Source of the DNA: Nitrososphaerales archaeon
GTDB taxonomy: Archaea > Thermoproteota > Nitrososphaeria > Conexivisphaerales > Conexivisphaeraceae
Reading direction: 5' to 3'
Assembly: GCA_023256385.1 (NCBI GenBank)
Contig: JAGDXL010000006.1
Location: forward strand, 1-35,948
DNA length: 35,948 nt
This document shows, in pieces, positions 15,106 to 23,005 of this stretch. Under the pieces are notes generated by a model, which was not told the origin of the DNA, made no database searches, and worked only from the letters and a program-made list of their open reading frames with translations. The translations under genes and the position numbers were made by a program. Position 1 is the first letter of the stretch, and each line of letters opens with the position of its first letter.

Positions 15106-16119
15106 ATAGGGCACAGGAAGCAGCATACGCCAAGGAGAGGTTCGCTAGCGTTCATGCCAAGGTCTAGGGCGGCAGGTCTGCTGCCGAGGATTCGTACATG
15201 GCCCGAGCTGCCCGAGGGCGAGAAGCCGAGGCTCCTCGGCACGATCGCCTACAAGGCCGGCATGACACATGTGATAATGATAGATGATCGTCAGACGGTA
15301 CCGAACGCTGGGAAACCGCTGTTCAAGGCCGTCACGGTCCTGGCCATCCCTCCTCTCTACGTGCTCGGCATGAGGTTGTATGGATATAGGGATGGCTATC
15401 AATACGTCTTGGGCGATGCTCTGAACTACTCCGATGGTCGCGTGTTCGGCGGCAAGCCGAAGAAATACAGCTCCTTGGAGCAGTCACTGAAGGACCTGGA
15501 ATCCGTCCTGGGCGACGCCGTCAGGATGTCCGCTATAGTTTACAGCATACCGAAGGACGTCGGCCTCACGCAGAGACGGCCATTCATGATGGAGGTCGCC
15601 GTCAGCGGGGGGAACATGAAGCAGCGTTTCGATTATCTCTCAGCGCTCATAGGTGCGAGTGTCTCCGCGGAGGACGTCGTGAAGCCGGGAACGTATATGG
15701 ACGTCATATCCGTGAGCAAGGGCAAGGGATTCCAGGGCCCGGTCAAGAGGTTCGGCATAAAGCGCAAGCAGCACAAATCCAGGAAGAGCGTCAGGGAGCC
15801 CGGAACCCTTGGTCCCTGGCATCCCGCCGCGGTCATGCGCACGGTCCCAATGGCCGGGCAAATGGGGTTCCATCAGAGGATCGAGTACAATAAGAGGGTC
15901 ATTGCGCTCGCAGATGAGTCCGAGCGGCCCGTGACACCTCCTGGCGGCTTCCTTCACTTCGGGGTCATACGCGGTAAGTACGTCATGCTCGCCGGATCCG
16001 TGCCGGGACCAGCCAAGCGGCCCGTGATACTGAGGTATCCGCTCAGGCAGCCGTCCATACGTCTTGGCGTGCCCACGATAACGTACGTCGACAGCGTCCA
16101 GGGAGGTGTCAAGCAATGA
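15106..16119 (+). CDS. rpl3: 50S ribosomal protein uL3, unusual start
   Basis: Ribosomal protein uL3, about 337 residues, first gene of the S10-type cluster. The core segments 'GTIAYKAGMTHV', 'SKGKGFQGPVKRFGIKRKQ' and 'GQMGFHQRIEYNKR' are clear. The first ATG in frame (15154) would remove the conserved N-terminus. The frame upstream of it reads 'GHRKQHTPRRGSLAF', matching the family's GHRK...PRRGSLA, directly after an ATA codon at 15106. No ATG, GTG or TTG is in frame there. So either ATA initiates after the Shine-Dalgarno-like tract, or a one-base indel separates TTG 15084 from the frame. The stop overlaps the uL4 start (ATGA). Confidence 0.9.
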   Translation: MGHRKQHTPRRGSLAFMPRSRAAGLLPRIRTWPELPEGEKPRLLGTIAYKAGMTHVIMIDDRQTVPNAGKPLFKAVTVLAIPPLYVLGMRLYGYRDGYQYVLGDALNYSDGRVFGGKPKKYSSLEQSLKDLESVLGDAVRMSAIVYSIPKDVGLTQRRPFMMEVAVSGGNMKQRFDYLSALIGASVSAEDVVKPGTYMDVISVSKGKGFQGPVKRFGIKRKQHKSRKSVREPGTLGPWHPAAVMRTVPMAGQMGFHQRIEYNKRVIALADESERPVTPPGGFLHFGVIRGKYVMLAGSVPGPAKRPVILRYPLRQPSIRLGVPTITYVDSVQGGVKQ

Positions 16120-16919
16120 GTCGCCGCGTTCCAGTATACTCAGTTACAGGTGATAAATCCGGCGAGGTAGATCTGCCGCCCGTGTTTGAGGTGCCCGTGA
16201 GACGCGACCTCATAGAGAGATCGTTCTGGGCCGAGTTCACGCACGCGCTGCAGCCCAAGGGCACCGACCCAATGGCCGGCATGCGCACCTCCGCTGAGTC
16301 CTTCGGGGTCGGCATGGGCATAGCCAGGCTGGCGCGTGTGAAGGGTAGGGGGTACTCGAGGGCCGGTCAGGCGGCCGGTGTCGCCGGCGTCCTCAAGGGG
16401 AGAAAGCCTCATCCCCCAAGGGTCGACAAGGTGATCTACAAGAGGCTGAACGTCAAGGAACGTCGCTTGGCTACCGCCTCCGCTATAGCTGCCACGTCCG
16501 TCTTGGACCTTGTCAGGGCGAGGGGACATGCGATCCCGGATTCCATCGAGGTACCGGTGGTCGTGTCGGACGAGCTGGAGTCACTGTCGAGGCTCAAGGA
16601 CCTCAGGGCACTCCTGGAGAAGCTCGGGCTGTGGGCAGACGTCGAGAGGATCGCGAATCGCAGCGATCGGGGAGGTAAGGCCAGCTGGAGGGGAAGAGCT
16701 CAAAGGGGTGGAAAGAGCATACTTCTGGTCGTGTCCTCCGATAGAGGGATATCGCGGGCCGCGGGGAACCTGCCCGGAGTGGACGTAGTCCTTGCGAAGG
16801 ATGTGTCGGTGCTTGACCTAGCGCCTGGCGGCAGGCCCGGCAGGTTGACCGTGTGGAGCACCGCCGCGCTCAGATCTCTGCCGCACACGCTTGAGGAGGT
16901 GTATGTGAATGGACCGTGA
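16116..16919 (+). CDS. rpl4: 50S ribosomal protein uL4
   Basis: Ribosomal protein uL4, 267 residues. The loop lining the exit tunnel is seen in '[19 protein letters not shown]' and the basic, Gly-rich '[20 protein letters not shown]'. The C-terminal '[10 protein letters not shown]' is also typical. It overlaps uL3 by 4 nt and uL23 by 11 nt, so translation is likely coupled. Confidence 0.95.
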   Translation: MSRRVPVYSVTGDKSGEVDLPPVFEVPVRRDLIERSFWAEFTHALQPKGTDPMAGMRTSAESFGVGMGIARLARVKGRGYSRAGQAAGVAGVLKGRKPHPPRVDKVIYKRLNVKERRLATASAIAATSVLDLVRARGHAIPDSIEVPVVVSDELESLSRLKDLRALLEKLGLWADVERIANRSDRGGKASWRGRAQRGGKSILLVVSSDRGISRAAGNLPGVDVVLAKDVSVLDLAPGGRPGRLTVWSTAALRSLPHTLEEVYVNGP

Positions 16920-17175
16920 GAGGGCATTCAGGATAATAAGGACGCCGCTCGTGACCGAGAAGACCTACCTTATGATAGAGAAGGAGAATAAGCTGGCCTT
17001 CATCGTTGATCGCGGCGCTTCCAAGGGCGACATAAAGAGCGCTGTGGAAGTGCTGTTCGACGTGAAGGTGGAGAGGGTCAACGTTCTGAACACACCGGTG
17101 GGCAGAAAGGCATACGTCAAACTGTCGCCCGAGTATAGGGCGGTCGACGTGGTGTCTAAATTGGGCCTCTTGTAG
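16909..17175 (+). CDS. rpl23: 50S ribosomal protein uL23
   Basis: Ribosomal protein uL23, 88 residues, at the exit of the nascent-chain tunnel where SRP and SecYE dock. '[25 protein letters not shown]' contains the family start, and '[19 protein letters not shown]' is the RNA-binding half. The ATG lies inside the end of uL4. Confidence 0.95.
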   Translation: MDRERAFRIIRTPLVTEKTYLMIEKENKLAFIVDRGASKGDIKSAVEVLFDVKVERVNVLNTPVGRKAYVKLSPEYRAVDVVSKLGLL

Positions 17176-17185
17176 GTGGTGTGCG

Positions 17186-17914
17186 ATGGGAAAGAGAATA
17201 CTCGTGCAGAGGCGCGGTCGCGGAGGCTCTCAGTTCAGAGCCCGCAAGGTCGGCAAGATAGCACCCGCGTCATATCCACTGTTTCCGCTTGATGAGACCC
17301 ATCAGGCAATCGTCGAGGATATCGTGCACGAGAGGGGCCGCCAGGCTCCACTCGCCCGCCTGAGGTTTGATGACGGCACCGTCGCATATCTGCCGGCGGT
17401 GGTGGGCCTCGAGAGGGGCGCCATCGTGCACATGGGTCCTGACGCACCACTGGCGAACGGCAACGTGCTTCCGCTCTGGAGGATACCGGAGGGGACGTTC
17501 ATCTCGAACATAGAAAGGTCCATCGCAGATGGCGGCGAGCTGGTCCGCACGCCGGGCGGATCCGCGATCGTGCTCACGCAGGCGCAGAACTCCGTGATAG
17601 TCAAACTGCCATCAGGAAGGACGCTTGAGCTCGACAGGCGCTCCAGGGCCACTGTTGGAATAATAGCCGGCGGAGGAAAGGAGGAGAAACCCTTCCTCAA
17701 GGCCGGGAACAGATGGCATCTGCTGCGCGCCAGGGGCAGGAAATACCCACTCGTGAGGGGTGTGGCAATGACCACAGTCTACCATCCATTCGGCGGTGGC
17801 AGACATCAGCACCCAGGTCATCCGACCACAGTCTCCAGGAACGCCCCACCGGGAGCCAAAGTCGGCAACATCGCATCCAGGAAGACGGGAAGGGGCGGAG
17901 TCAGGGGCAAGTGA
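17186..17914 (+). CDS. rpl2: 50S ribosomal protein uL2
   Basis: Ribosomal protein uL2, 242 residues, near the peptidyl-transferase centre. It begins 'MGKRILVQRRGRGGSQFRA'. The C-terminal loop 'PFGGGRHQHPGHPTT' contains the conserved histidine. 'GGNVLPLWRIPEG'-type and 'ARGRKYPLVRGVAMT' segments also match. GGTGGTG before the ATG is a reasonable ribosome-binding site. It lies 10 nt after uL23. Confidence 0.96.
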   Translation: MGKRILVQRRGRGGSQFRARKVGKIAPASYPLFPLDETHQAIVEDIVHERGRQAPLARLRFDDGTVAYLPAVVGLERGAIVHMGPDAPLANGNVLPLWRIPEGTFISNIERSIADGGELVRTPGGSAIVLTQAQNSVIVKLPSGRTLELDRRSRATVGIIAGGGKEEKPFLKAGNRWHLLRARGRKYPLVRGVAMTTVYHPFGGGRHQHPGHPTTVSRNAPPGAKVGNIASRKTGRGGVRGK

Positions 17915-17953
17915 TCATCTGTCCGGTCCATTTAGGCACGGATTTCCGTTAAA

Positions 17954-17961
17954 TTTTAATA
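17954..17961 (+). promoter_or_regulatory. TATA box for uS19
   Basis: TTTTAATA, about 33 nt before ATG 17990. It is an internal promoter in the ribosomal cluster. Confidence 0.5.
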
Positions 17962-17989
17962 CCCTATGGCTTGAGATAAGCAGCGTAGC

Positions 17990-18376
17990 ATGCCGAAGGA
18001 ATTCAGGTACAGGGGATACACGCTGGACCAGCTGATGAACATGTCGCTGGACCAGGTGATACAGTTACTTCCCTCGAGGGCCCGGAGGAGCCTCAACAGG
18101 GGTCTGAATCCATCAAAGAGGAAACTCCTGGAGGAACTGAGGTCCGCGGGCGACGGCAAGACTCCGAAGACGCACCTGAGGGATCTCGTGATACTGCCGT
18201 TCATGGTGGGGAGAACGATAAACGTGTACAGCGGTAAGGAATTCGTCGCTGTTGAGATAAAGCCGGAGATGATAGGGCACTTCCTGGGGGAGTACGTGCA
18301 GACCTGCAAGCGCGTCATGCACGGCGAGCCGGGCGTCGGAGCTACCAGGAGCTCGCTATACGTGCCGCTGAAGTGA
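17990..18376 (+). CDS. rps19: 30S ribosomal protein uS19
   Basis: Ribosomal protein uS19, 128 residues. '[17 protein letters not shown]' is the archaeal N-terminal extension. '[25 protein letters not shown]' and '[14 protein letters not shown]' are the conserved core. It ends the first part of the ribosomal cluster: uL22, normally next, is 1.9 kb away. Confidence 0.95.
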   Translation: MPKEFRYRGYTLDQLMNMSLDQVIQLLPSRARRSLNRGLNPSKRKLLEELRSAGDGKTPKTHLRDLVILPFMVGRTINVYSGKEFVAVEIKPEMIGHFLGEYVQTCKRVMHGEPGVGATRSSLYVPLK

Positions 18377-18438
18377 TCGTTCGAGCACGATTGGCTCTAT
18401 AATATAGGATTCTTCGGTGCAGCTACGGTGGTAACCGT

Positions 18439-18825
18439 TCAGTCCTTCCGTTTCATGGCGTCCATGAGCGGCACGAATCTGCCATCCTGTTCCACATAGA
18501 TCTTGGTCTCCAGCCTGACGTCCAGCCCAAGCTGCCTGAAGAGCCATAGGAGCTGTCTGCCCGTTATCTTTCCCGCAATGGCGCCCCGCTCGACTAGCTC
18601 AGCCAGCCTCTCGGCTATCCTGCGGGTCTCCTCTGGGTACTGAGACAGGGCGGCTTCGAGAACTTCGTCACCTCTGTCGATCAGCACGGCGCGGAGTACC
18701 TCGACTGGATCCTTCTTGGCGGAGGGCTGCTCCACGGCCTTGCCAGCACCTTGGCGCGCTGCCATGGCCAGGAGCTCGCGCCTCTTCCTGGCCAGTATCA
18801 TGTCGAGCTCTGGGTCGTCGCTCAT
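18439..18825 (-). CDS. PDCD5-like DNA-binding protein
   Basis: A 128-residue helical protein resembling the PDCD5/TFAR19 family. The N-terminal helix starts 'MSDDPELDMILARKRREL'. A three-helix core follows: 'VLRAVLIDRGDEVLEAAL', 'RIAERLAELVERGAI' and 'KITGRQLLWLFRQLG'. It has an extended C-terminus 'IYVEQDGRFVPLMDAMKRKD'. Function in archaea is poorly known; nucleic-acid binding is reported for homologues. It lies on the minus strand inside the interrupted ribosomal cluster, with a TATA-like TTTATGAG about 30 nt before its ATG. Confidence 0.65.
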   Translation of the reverse strand: MSDDPELDMILARKRRELLAMAARQGAGKAVEQPSAKKDPVEVLRAVLIDRGDEVLEAALSQYPEETRRIAERLAELVERGAIAGKITGRQLLWLFRQLGLDVRLETKIYVEQDGRFVPLMDAMKRKD

Positions 18826-19002
18826 GGCATCGATCGCCGCATACCTTCCTCATAAACTTCATGGAATACCAGATCACACCGAGTAGCCGCATCCTCATGG
18901 GACGAATTAGCAGCGATTTTATGAAGAATAGTGGATTTTGGGAAAAGCAGTAGCAGTAAAACTTCGAACCTTCAGGAGGAGATGCACGGACTCCCTCTAG
19001 GG

Positions 19003-19011
19003 CTTTATAAA
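19003..19011 (+). promoter_or_regulatory. TATA box before the TnpB relic
   Basis: CTTTATAAA is a strong archaeal TATA box, predicting transcription from about 19033 through the TnpB relic and its right-end hairpins. The stretch 18826-19002 before it, on the plus strand, shows no gene. Confidence 0.5.
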
Positions 19012-19024
19012 TGGATGTGAGTAT

Positions 19025-19270
19025 GTGACGTCTATACCCACCGTGGGACTGAAGTTCCGCGCGTACGCAGATGGCGCGACTGAGGGGCGCTCAGGGCCCT
19101 GCTGGACTGTGAATCGTGACTACAACGTCCTGCGGTCGGCGCACAGGGCGGGAGCCGCCCGCAGTGCCCGTGGAGCTTCGCCCTCTACCATTCCCAACGG
19201 AGTGGCAAGGCGGGGCTATGAGCCGGGAAGCTCCGAGGCTTCAGCTGAGGAGCAGCTCGCCGTTTCGTTT
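19025..19270 (+). pseudogene. tnpB: Relic of a TnpB (IS200/IS605 OrfB) C-terminus
   Basis: An open frame begins GTG at 19025 and keeps the third RuvC-like motif of TnpB, '[18 protein letters not shown]' (compare the DRDxNAAxNI type). It then drifts. The neighbouring frame reads 'VPVELRPLP' and '[13 protein letters not shown]', the usual end of archaeal TnpB, so a frameshift is present. Everything upstream (RuvC-I/II and most of the zinc finger) is missing. The last 45 bases are the right-end repeat also found at 1-45. Nothing here can be a nuclease, but the region would cover most of a right-end guide RNA. Confidence 0.65.
19226..19270 (+). repeat. IS200/IS605-type right end, copy 2
   Basis: Exact copy of bases 1-45 with the same two hairpins. 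The sequence diverges at 19271, which fixes the outer end of the element. The bases after it (ACTGCTGGCGACGGCACTAC) take the place of the guide in a TnpB-type RNA. Confidence 0.7.
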
Positions 19271-19358
19271 ACTGCTGGCGACGGCACTACGCTGTAGCTG
19301 CAGGTAAGCGGCGTGATCCTCCGGAACAATTATTTGACGCCTATACACCAGGTGCACC

Positions 19359-20201
19359 ATGAGGTTATGGATAGCGGTACCGTCATCCCTAATAGAGGAC
19401 GTCAACTCGAAGGATGAGAGGACTAGGAAAATAGGAATGATAGCCAGGGCCGCGGCCATTTACCGCGCCGAGAAGATATTCATATTCAGGGATCCCCTCG
19501 GCGAGCGGCCCCGTGACGCAGAGTTCATAGCACGCGTCCTGGAGTATGCCGCAACCCCGCCCTACCTGCGAAGGAAGCTTTTCCCCATAGCGGACGACCT
19601 CGAGAAGGTCGGGCTGCTGCACCCGCTGGGGATACCGCCTCATAGGCGCTCTAAGGAGCTGAAGCCGGGGGAGGTGAGGGAGGCCATCCTGGAGCTCGTG
19701 GGCGGCAGGCTATACGCGGACGTCGGCGTCGGCAGGCTCCTGGAATACTCGGGTCACGGCCAGGCTGGCCGTCGCGTGACGGTCATCGTCAAGACTAGGA
19801 ACGGTGATTACTTCTGTGAGGAGGCAAGTCCCACCGAATACTGGGGATACAGCGTGAGCGCGGTGGACACGCTGCCAAAGCTCGTCAGATCAGCCCGCCC
19901 CTCACACTTCGTGGTCACTTCCCGGCACGGCGCCCCTCTCGTGGACGCCTGGCGGCGCCTCTCCGGGATTGCATCGTCTGAGGAATCCGTTCTGATGGCA
20001 TTCGGATCCCGTCGGGGGCTCCTGGAGATGCACGAGAGGGAGGAGTACGAGTCCCTGGGCGCGTTGATAGTAAATTTCATACCTGGACAGGGAGTAGAGA
20101 CCGTGAGGACGGAGGAGGCCATGATCGCGACCCTCTCCGCCATGCAGGTGCTGAGGGAGATCGGCGCTGCAGCGCCCGGTGCTGGAGGTAATGGTAATTG
20201 A
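19359..20201 (+). CDS. SPOUT-class RNA methyltransferase (DUF171/C9orf114 family)
   Basis: A 280-residue putative RNA methyltransferase of the SPOUT superfamily. The N-terminal half has 'LWIAVPSSLIEDV', 'AAAIYRAEKIFIFRD' and 'PPYLRRKLFPI'. A middle OB-like insert has 'RLYADVGVGRLLEYSG'. The knot end has 'LVRSARPSHFVVTSRHG', 'LMAFGSRRGLLEM' and 'IVNFIPGQGVETVRTEEAM', the cofactor-binding trefoil loop. In many archaea this gene precedes rpl3; here it stands between uS19 and uL22. ATG 19359 lies 27 nt after the TATA-like CAATTATTTG (19327-19336), so it has its own leaderless promoter. Confidence 0.82.
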   Translation: MRLWIAVPSSLIEDVNSKDERTRKIGMIARAAAIYRAEKIFIFRDPLGERPRDAEFIARVLEYAATPPYLRRKLFPIADDLEKVGLLHPLGIPPHRRSKELKPGEVREAILELVGGRLYADVGVGRLLEYSGHGQAGRRVTVIVKTRNGDYFCEEASPTEYWGYSVSAVDTLPKLVRSARPSHFVVTSRHGAPLVDAWRRLSGIASSEESVLMAFGSRRGLLEMHEREEYESLGALIVNFIPGQGVETVRTEEAMIATLSAMQVLREIGAAAPGAGGNGN

Positions 20202-20236
20202 GTTGCCTTGTTCCGTGCTGGCACTCGGCGGAAAGG

Positions 20237-20244
20237 TATTTTAA
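20237..20244 (+). promoter_or_regulatory. TATA box for the uL22-led part of the ribosomal cluster
   Basis: TATTTTAA predicts a start near 20266 and a leader of about 19 nt with GAGTGAG before ATG 20285. It restarts transcription after the interruption. Confidence 0.55.
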
Positions 20245-20284
20245 CGGCATCTCGCCGGGGCGCCCCTATAAAGAGTGAGCGGAC

Positions 20285-20746
20285 ATGCCGACGTTCGACT
20301 ACAGCTTTCAAGGTTATAATCCGGTCGTCCACGTACGCGCCAGTCTGCGCGAGGCAGACATGAGTCCGAAGGAGGCCAGGGAGGTCTGCGCGGCCATCAG
20401 GGGGCTGCCGCTCGACAGGGCCAGGGCTATCCTAAACGACGTGGTGGAGCTCAGGCAGCCTATACCCTTCAGGAGGTATCGTGGCAAGGTGGGCCACAAG
20501 GCTGGCCTGCAGGGATACTACGCCGGCCGCTATCCCGTGAAGGTCGCCAAGGCAGTCCTGAAGCTGCTCGACAGCCTTGAGGCAAATGCAGATTACAGGG
20601 GGCTGGATACCAGCCGGTTGAAACTGATCCACGTGGCAGCGTACCCGGGCAGGCGGCTCAGGAGATACACCCCCCGGGCGTTCGGCCGCGCATCCGCCAA
20701 GAACAAGGAGCTCGTCCACATAGAAGTTGTGGGGGCTGAGAGCTGA
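20285..20746 (+). CDS. rpl22: 50S ribosomal protein uL22
   Basis: Ribosomal protein uL22, 153 residues, lining the exit tunnel. 'VHVRASLREADMSPKEAREVC' and 'PFRRYRGKVGHKAGLQGYYAGRYPVK' are the archaeal signature. The beta-hairpin tip lies in 'GRRLRRYTPRAFGRAS'. Its stop overlaps the uS3 start by 1 nt. Confidence 0.95.
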   Translation: MPTFDYSFQGYNPVVHVRASLREADMSPKEAREVCAAIRGLPLDRARAILNDVVELRQPIPFRRYRGKVGHKAGLQGYYAGRYPVKVAKAVLKLLDSLEANADYRGLDTSRLKLIHVAAYPGRRLRRYTPRAFGRASAKNKELVHIEVVGAES

Positions 20747-21387
20747 TGTCCTACAAGACCATGCTCGACAGAAAGGAGCTCGAGGTGGAGCTGGACGAGT
20801 ACCTCGCCTCCAAGCTCAGGGATGCCGGGTACGGCGGAATGATGCTCGAGAAGACCCCCCTGAGCTACAAGCTCACGATATTCGCCCTCAGGCCAGGGCT
20901 CGTGATAGGGCATCGCGGAACCGGGATCAGGGCTCTCACGGATGAGCTGGCCCAGAAATATCATCTGGAGAACTTGGCGCTCAGCGTGAGCGAAGTGACG
21001 ATGCCGGAGCTGAACCCGCGGATAATGGCTTCCCGTATCGTGCAGATGGTCGAGAGGGGCATACCGTTCAGGAGGGCCGCCAACAACGCGCTCAACACGA
21101 TAATGGAGAAAGGCGCTCTCGGCTGCGAGATAACGGTCGCCGGCAAGCTGAGGACCGAGAGGTCGCACACAGAGAAATTCAGGGCCGGGGTCGTTCCCAA
21201 GAGCGGATACCCGGCAGAAGCTGCGGTGAGGGAGGCAAAGGTCAGTGTGACCCTGAAGCTCGGCACCTACGGGATAAAGGTGAGGATAGTCGACTCAACG
21301 CGCCTCAGGCCGCCCGTGATATTCAAGGAGCAGCCGAGCACCGGTGCCGTGGAGCCTCAGTCGCAGATCGGAGGCGGTGCCAGTTGA
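20746..21387 (+). CDS. rps3: 30S ribosomal protein uS3
   Basis: Ribosomal protein uS3, 213 residues, at the mRNA entry. The KH domain is seen in 'RPGLVIGHRGTGIRALTDEL', and the C-terminal domain in 'GALGCEITVAGKLRTERS' and 'GTYGIKVRIV'. It overlaps the uL22 stop, and its own stop is shared with the TTGA start of uL29. Confidence 0.95.
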   Translation: MSYKTMLDRKELEVELDEYLASKLRDAGYGGMMLEKTPLSYKLTIFALRPGLVIGHRGTGIRALTDELAQKYHLENLALSVSEVTMPELNPRIMASRIVQMVERGIPFRRAANNALNTIMEKGALGCEITVAGKLRTERSHTEKFRAGVVPKSGYPAEAAVREAKVSVTLKLGTYGIKVRIVDSTRLRPPVIFKEQPSTGAVEPQSQIGGGAS

Positions 21388-21587
21388 CGCTCAAGCCCTC
21401 AGAGCTCCGGAAGATGAGCGACGAGGAGTTGAGGGAAAAGCTCCTCGAGCTAAGGAGTGAGCTGATGCGCCTTCGCGCTATGTCGGAGAGGGGCACGTTG
21501 GGCAAGGAGTCCGGCGTGATCAAGGGAGTGCGCAGGGACATAGCCCGTATCCTGACGATACTCCGGGAGAGGAGGACAGGGGCATGA
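21384..21587 (+). CDS. rpl29: 50S ribosomal protein uL29
   Basis: Ribosomal protein uL29, 67 residues, two helices: 'LRKMSDEELREKLLELRSEL' and 'VRRDIARILTILRER'. TTG start in a 4-nt overlap with uS3; ATGA overlap with the next gene. Confidence 0.93.
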   Translation: MTLKPSELRKMSDEELREKLLELRSELMRLRAMSERGTLGKESGVIKGVRRDIARILTILRERRTGA

Positions 21588-21841
21588 GATGGCCCAGGCC
21601 GCATCTCCCAAGGGACGTCGCGCGTGCACTGCAGCCAGGTGCGCGCCTGGAGGTTCTGGAACCCATCCGCAGATCTGGCAGGCTCGTCGTCGAGACTAGG
21701 AACACGGTGCTGCTCGACGTCGGAGGAAAGATAATTAAAGTGCCCAAGATGGGTTCTGTGTTCATGCTCGGCGATGGTCGCATAGTGCCAGGGTCCGCGC
21801 TCGTCGGGGATCCTGTGGATAGGATGGTGAGGGCCAAGTGA
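21584..21841 (+). CDS. rnp1: Ribonuclease P protein component 1 (Pop4/Rpp29)
   Basis: An 85-residue RNase P protein of the Pop4/Rpp29 family, an Sm-like barrel that with Rpp21 supports the RNase P RNA in trimming tRNA 5' ends. 'GRLVVETRNTVLLDVGGKIIKVPKMG' and 'FMLGDGRIVPGSALVGDPVDRM' match the family core. It sits between uL29 and uS17, as usual in archaea, with 4-nt overlaps on both sides. Confidence 0.9.
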   Translation: MRWPRPHLPRDVARALQPGARLEVLEPIRRSGRLVVETRNTVLLDVGGKIIKVPKMGSVFMLGDGRIVPGSALVGDPVDRMVRAK

Positions 21842-22185
21842 GCACTAGGACTGCCAGGAACATAGGCATCCAGTGGATAAAGCCGCCCACGAGGTCATGC
21901 GATGATGATAAGTGTCCCTGGCACGGCTCCCTCCCCGTCAGGGGAAGGGTCTTCGAGGCCAAGGTCGTCAGGTTCAGGGCCCGCAATTTGGCGGTCGTGG
22001 AGCGCATGTACTATCAGTATCAGCATAAATACATGAGATATGAGAGGAGGAGAAGCGACCTTCACGCATATGTGCCGTCCTGCCTCGACGTCAGGGAGGG
22101 TGACACAGTTTTCATAGGCGAGACGAGGCAGCTTGCGAAGTCCGTCGCCTTCGTCGTGCTCGGAAAATCAGGGGGTGGATCCTAG
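21838..22185 (+). CDS. rps17: 30S ribosomal protein uS17
   Basis: Ribosomal protein uS17, 115 residues. The archaeal/eukaryotic N-terminus has 'DDDKCPWHGSLPVRGRVFEA', and 'SCLDVREGDTVFIGETRQLAKSVAFVVL' is the OB-fold end. GTG start in a GTGA overlap with rnp1. uL14 begins right after the stop. Confidence 0.95.
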   Translation: MSTRTARNIGIQWIKPPTRSCDDDKCPWHGSLPVRGRVFEAKVVRFRARNLAVVERMYYQYQHKYMRYERRRSDLHAYVPSCLDVREGDTVFIGETRQLAKSVAFVVLGKSGGGS

Positions 22186-22614
22186 ATGCCCAAGAGGGGA
22201 GCAGGGACAGCTGGCGCGGCCGAGTGGACCCCCCGCACCTCCAAGGGGGTGCCCGTGAACTCGCTAATAACGTGCGCGGATAACAGCGGCGCCAAGGAAC
22301 TGAGGGTCGTGCAGGTGATGGGATATAAGGGCAGGCTGAAGAGGAGGCCCACGGCGACCGTGGGCGACAAGCTCGTGGTTGTGGTGCGCAGCGGTCCGCC
22401 CGAGATGAAGAAACAGATCTTCTTCGCGGTGCTCGTCAGACAGCGCTATCCGTTCCGGAGGCCGTCCGGACTCAGGATATCGTTCGAGGACAATGCGGCG
22501 GTCCTGATAACGCCCGAGGGCGACGTGAAGGGGACCGATATCAGGGGGCCCGTTGCGGCGGAGGCGGCCGAGCGCTGGCCCAGGATAGCCAACATCGCCT
22601 CAAGTATAATATGA
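22186..22614 (+). CDS. rpl14: 50S ribosomal protein uL14
   Basis: Ribosomal protein uL14, 142 residues. 'VNSLITCADNSGAKELRVVQVMGY' is the family signature, with 'VGDKLVVVVRSG' and 'RYPFRRPSGLRISFEDNAAVL' following. The C-terminus 'GPVAAEAAERWPRIANIASSII' is typical. The N-terminal 20 residues are Gly/Ala-rich. Confidence 0.95.
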   Translation: MPKRGAGTAGAAEWTPRTSKGVPVNSLITCADNSGAKELRVVQVMGYKGRLKRRPTATVGDKLVVVVRSGPPEMKKQIFFAVLVRQRYPFRRPSGLRISFEDNAAVLITPEGDVKGTDIRGPVAAEAAERWPRIANIASSII

Positions 22615-22627
22615 GGAGGTGGCATTG

Positions 22628-23005
22628 TTGAATCGTGACGATGAGGTCGGACGGGCGCGGGCGCACTCCCTGAACGCACACCTCTCGGAGGATCTCGTGA
22701 AGGAATACGGCATACGGTCCGTGCGCGTTCGCACGGGCGACGTCGTGAAGGTTCTCCGGGGCTCCTACAGGGGGGTCGAGGGAAAGGTGATCAAGGTCTA
22801 CCTCGACGAGGGACGCGTTGCGGTAGAGGGTCTGACCCGGCAGAACTCGAGGGGCGAGAACTCGCCGGTGAGGATACACGCGTCGAAGGTCCTGGTGACT
22901 AGGCTCAACTTAGACGATAAGGTTAGAAGGGAGGCATTGGAGGCCATAAAGTCCAGGAAAACTGGAAAGATCGATGAGAAGGTGGAGGGTGAGGTAAATG
23001 GCTAG
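22628..23005 (+). CDS. rpl24: 50S ribosomal protein uL24
   Basis: Ribosomal protein uL24, about 125 residues, with its KOW motif in 'VRTGDVVKVLRGSYRGVEGKV'. 'AHLSEDLVKEYGIRSVRV' before it is the archaeal pattern. A perfect GGAGGTG (22615-22621) decides the start: TTG 22628 is 6 nt after it, TTG 22625 is also possible, and GTG 22619 lies inside the site and is unlikely. It overlaps eS4 by 8 nt. Confidence 0.93.
   Translation: MNRDDEVGRARAHSLNAHLSEDLVKEYGIRSVRVRTGDVVKVLRGSYRGVEGKVIKVYLDEGRVAVEGLTRQNSRGENSPVRIHASKVLVTRLNLDDKVRREALEAIKSRKTGKIDEKVEGEVNG

Noticed and set aside
15084-15167. A 27-codon leaderless TTG frame before uL3 as a separate leader peptide
   Set aside because: It overlaps the conserved uL3 N-terminus out of frame; a misplaced uL3 start or frameshift explains it better. 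Kept as part of the uL3 finding.
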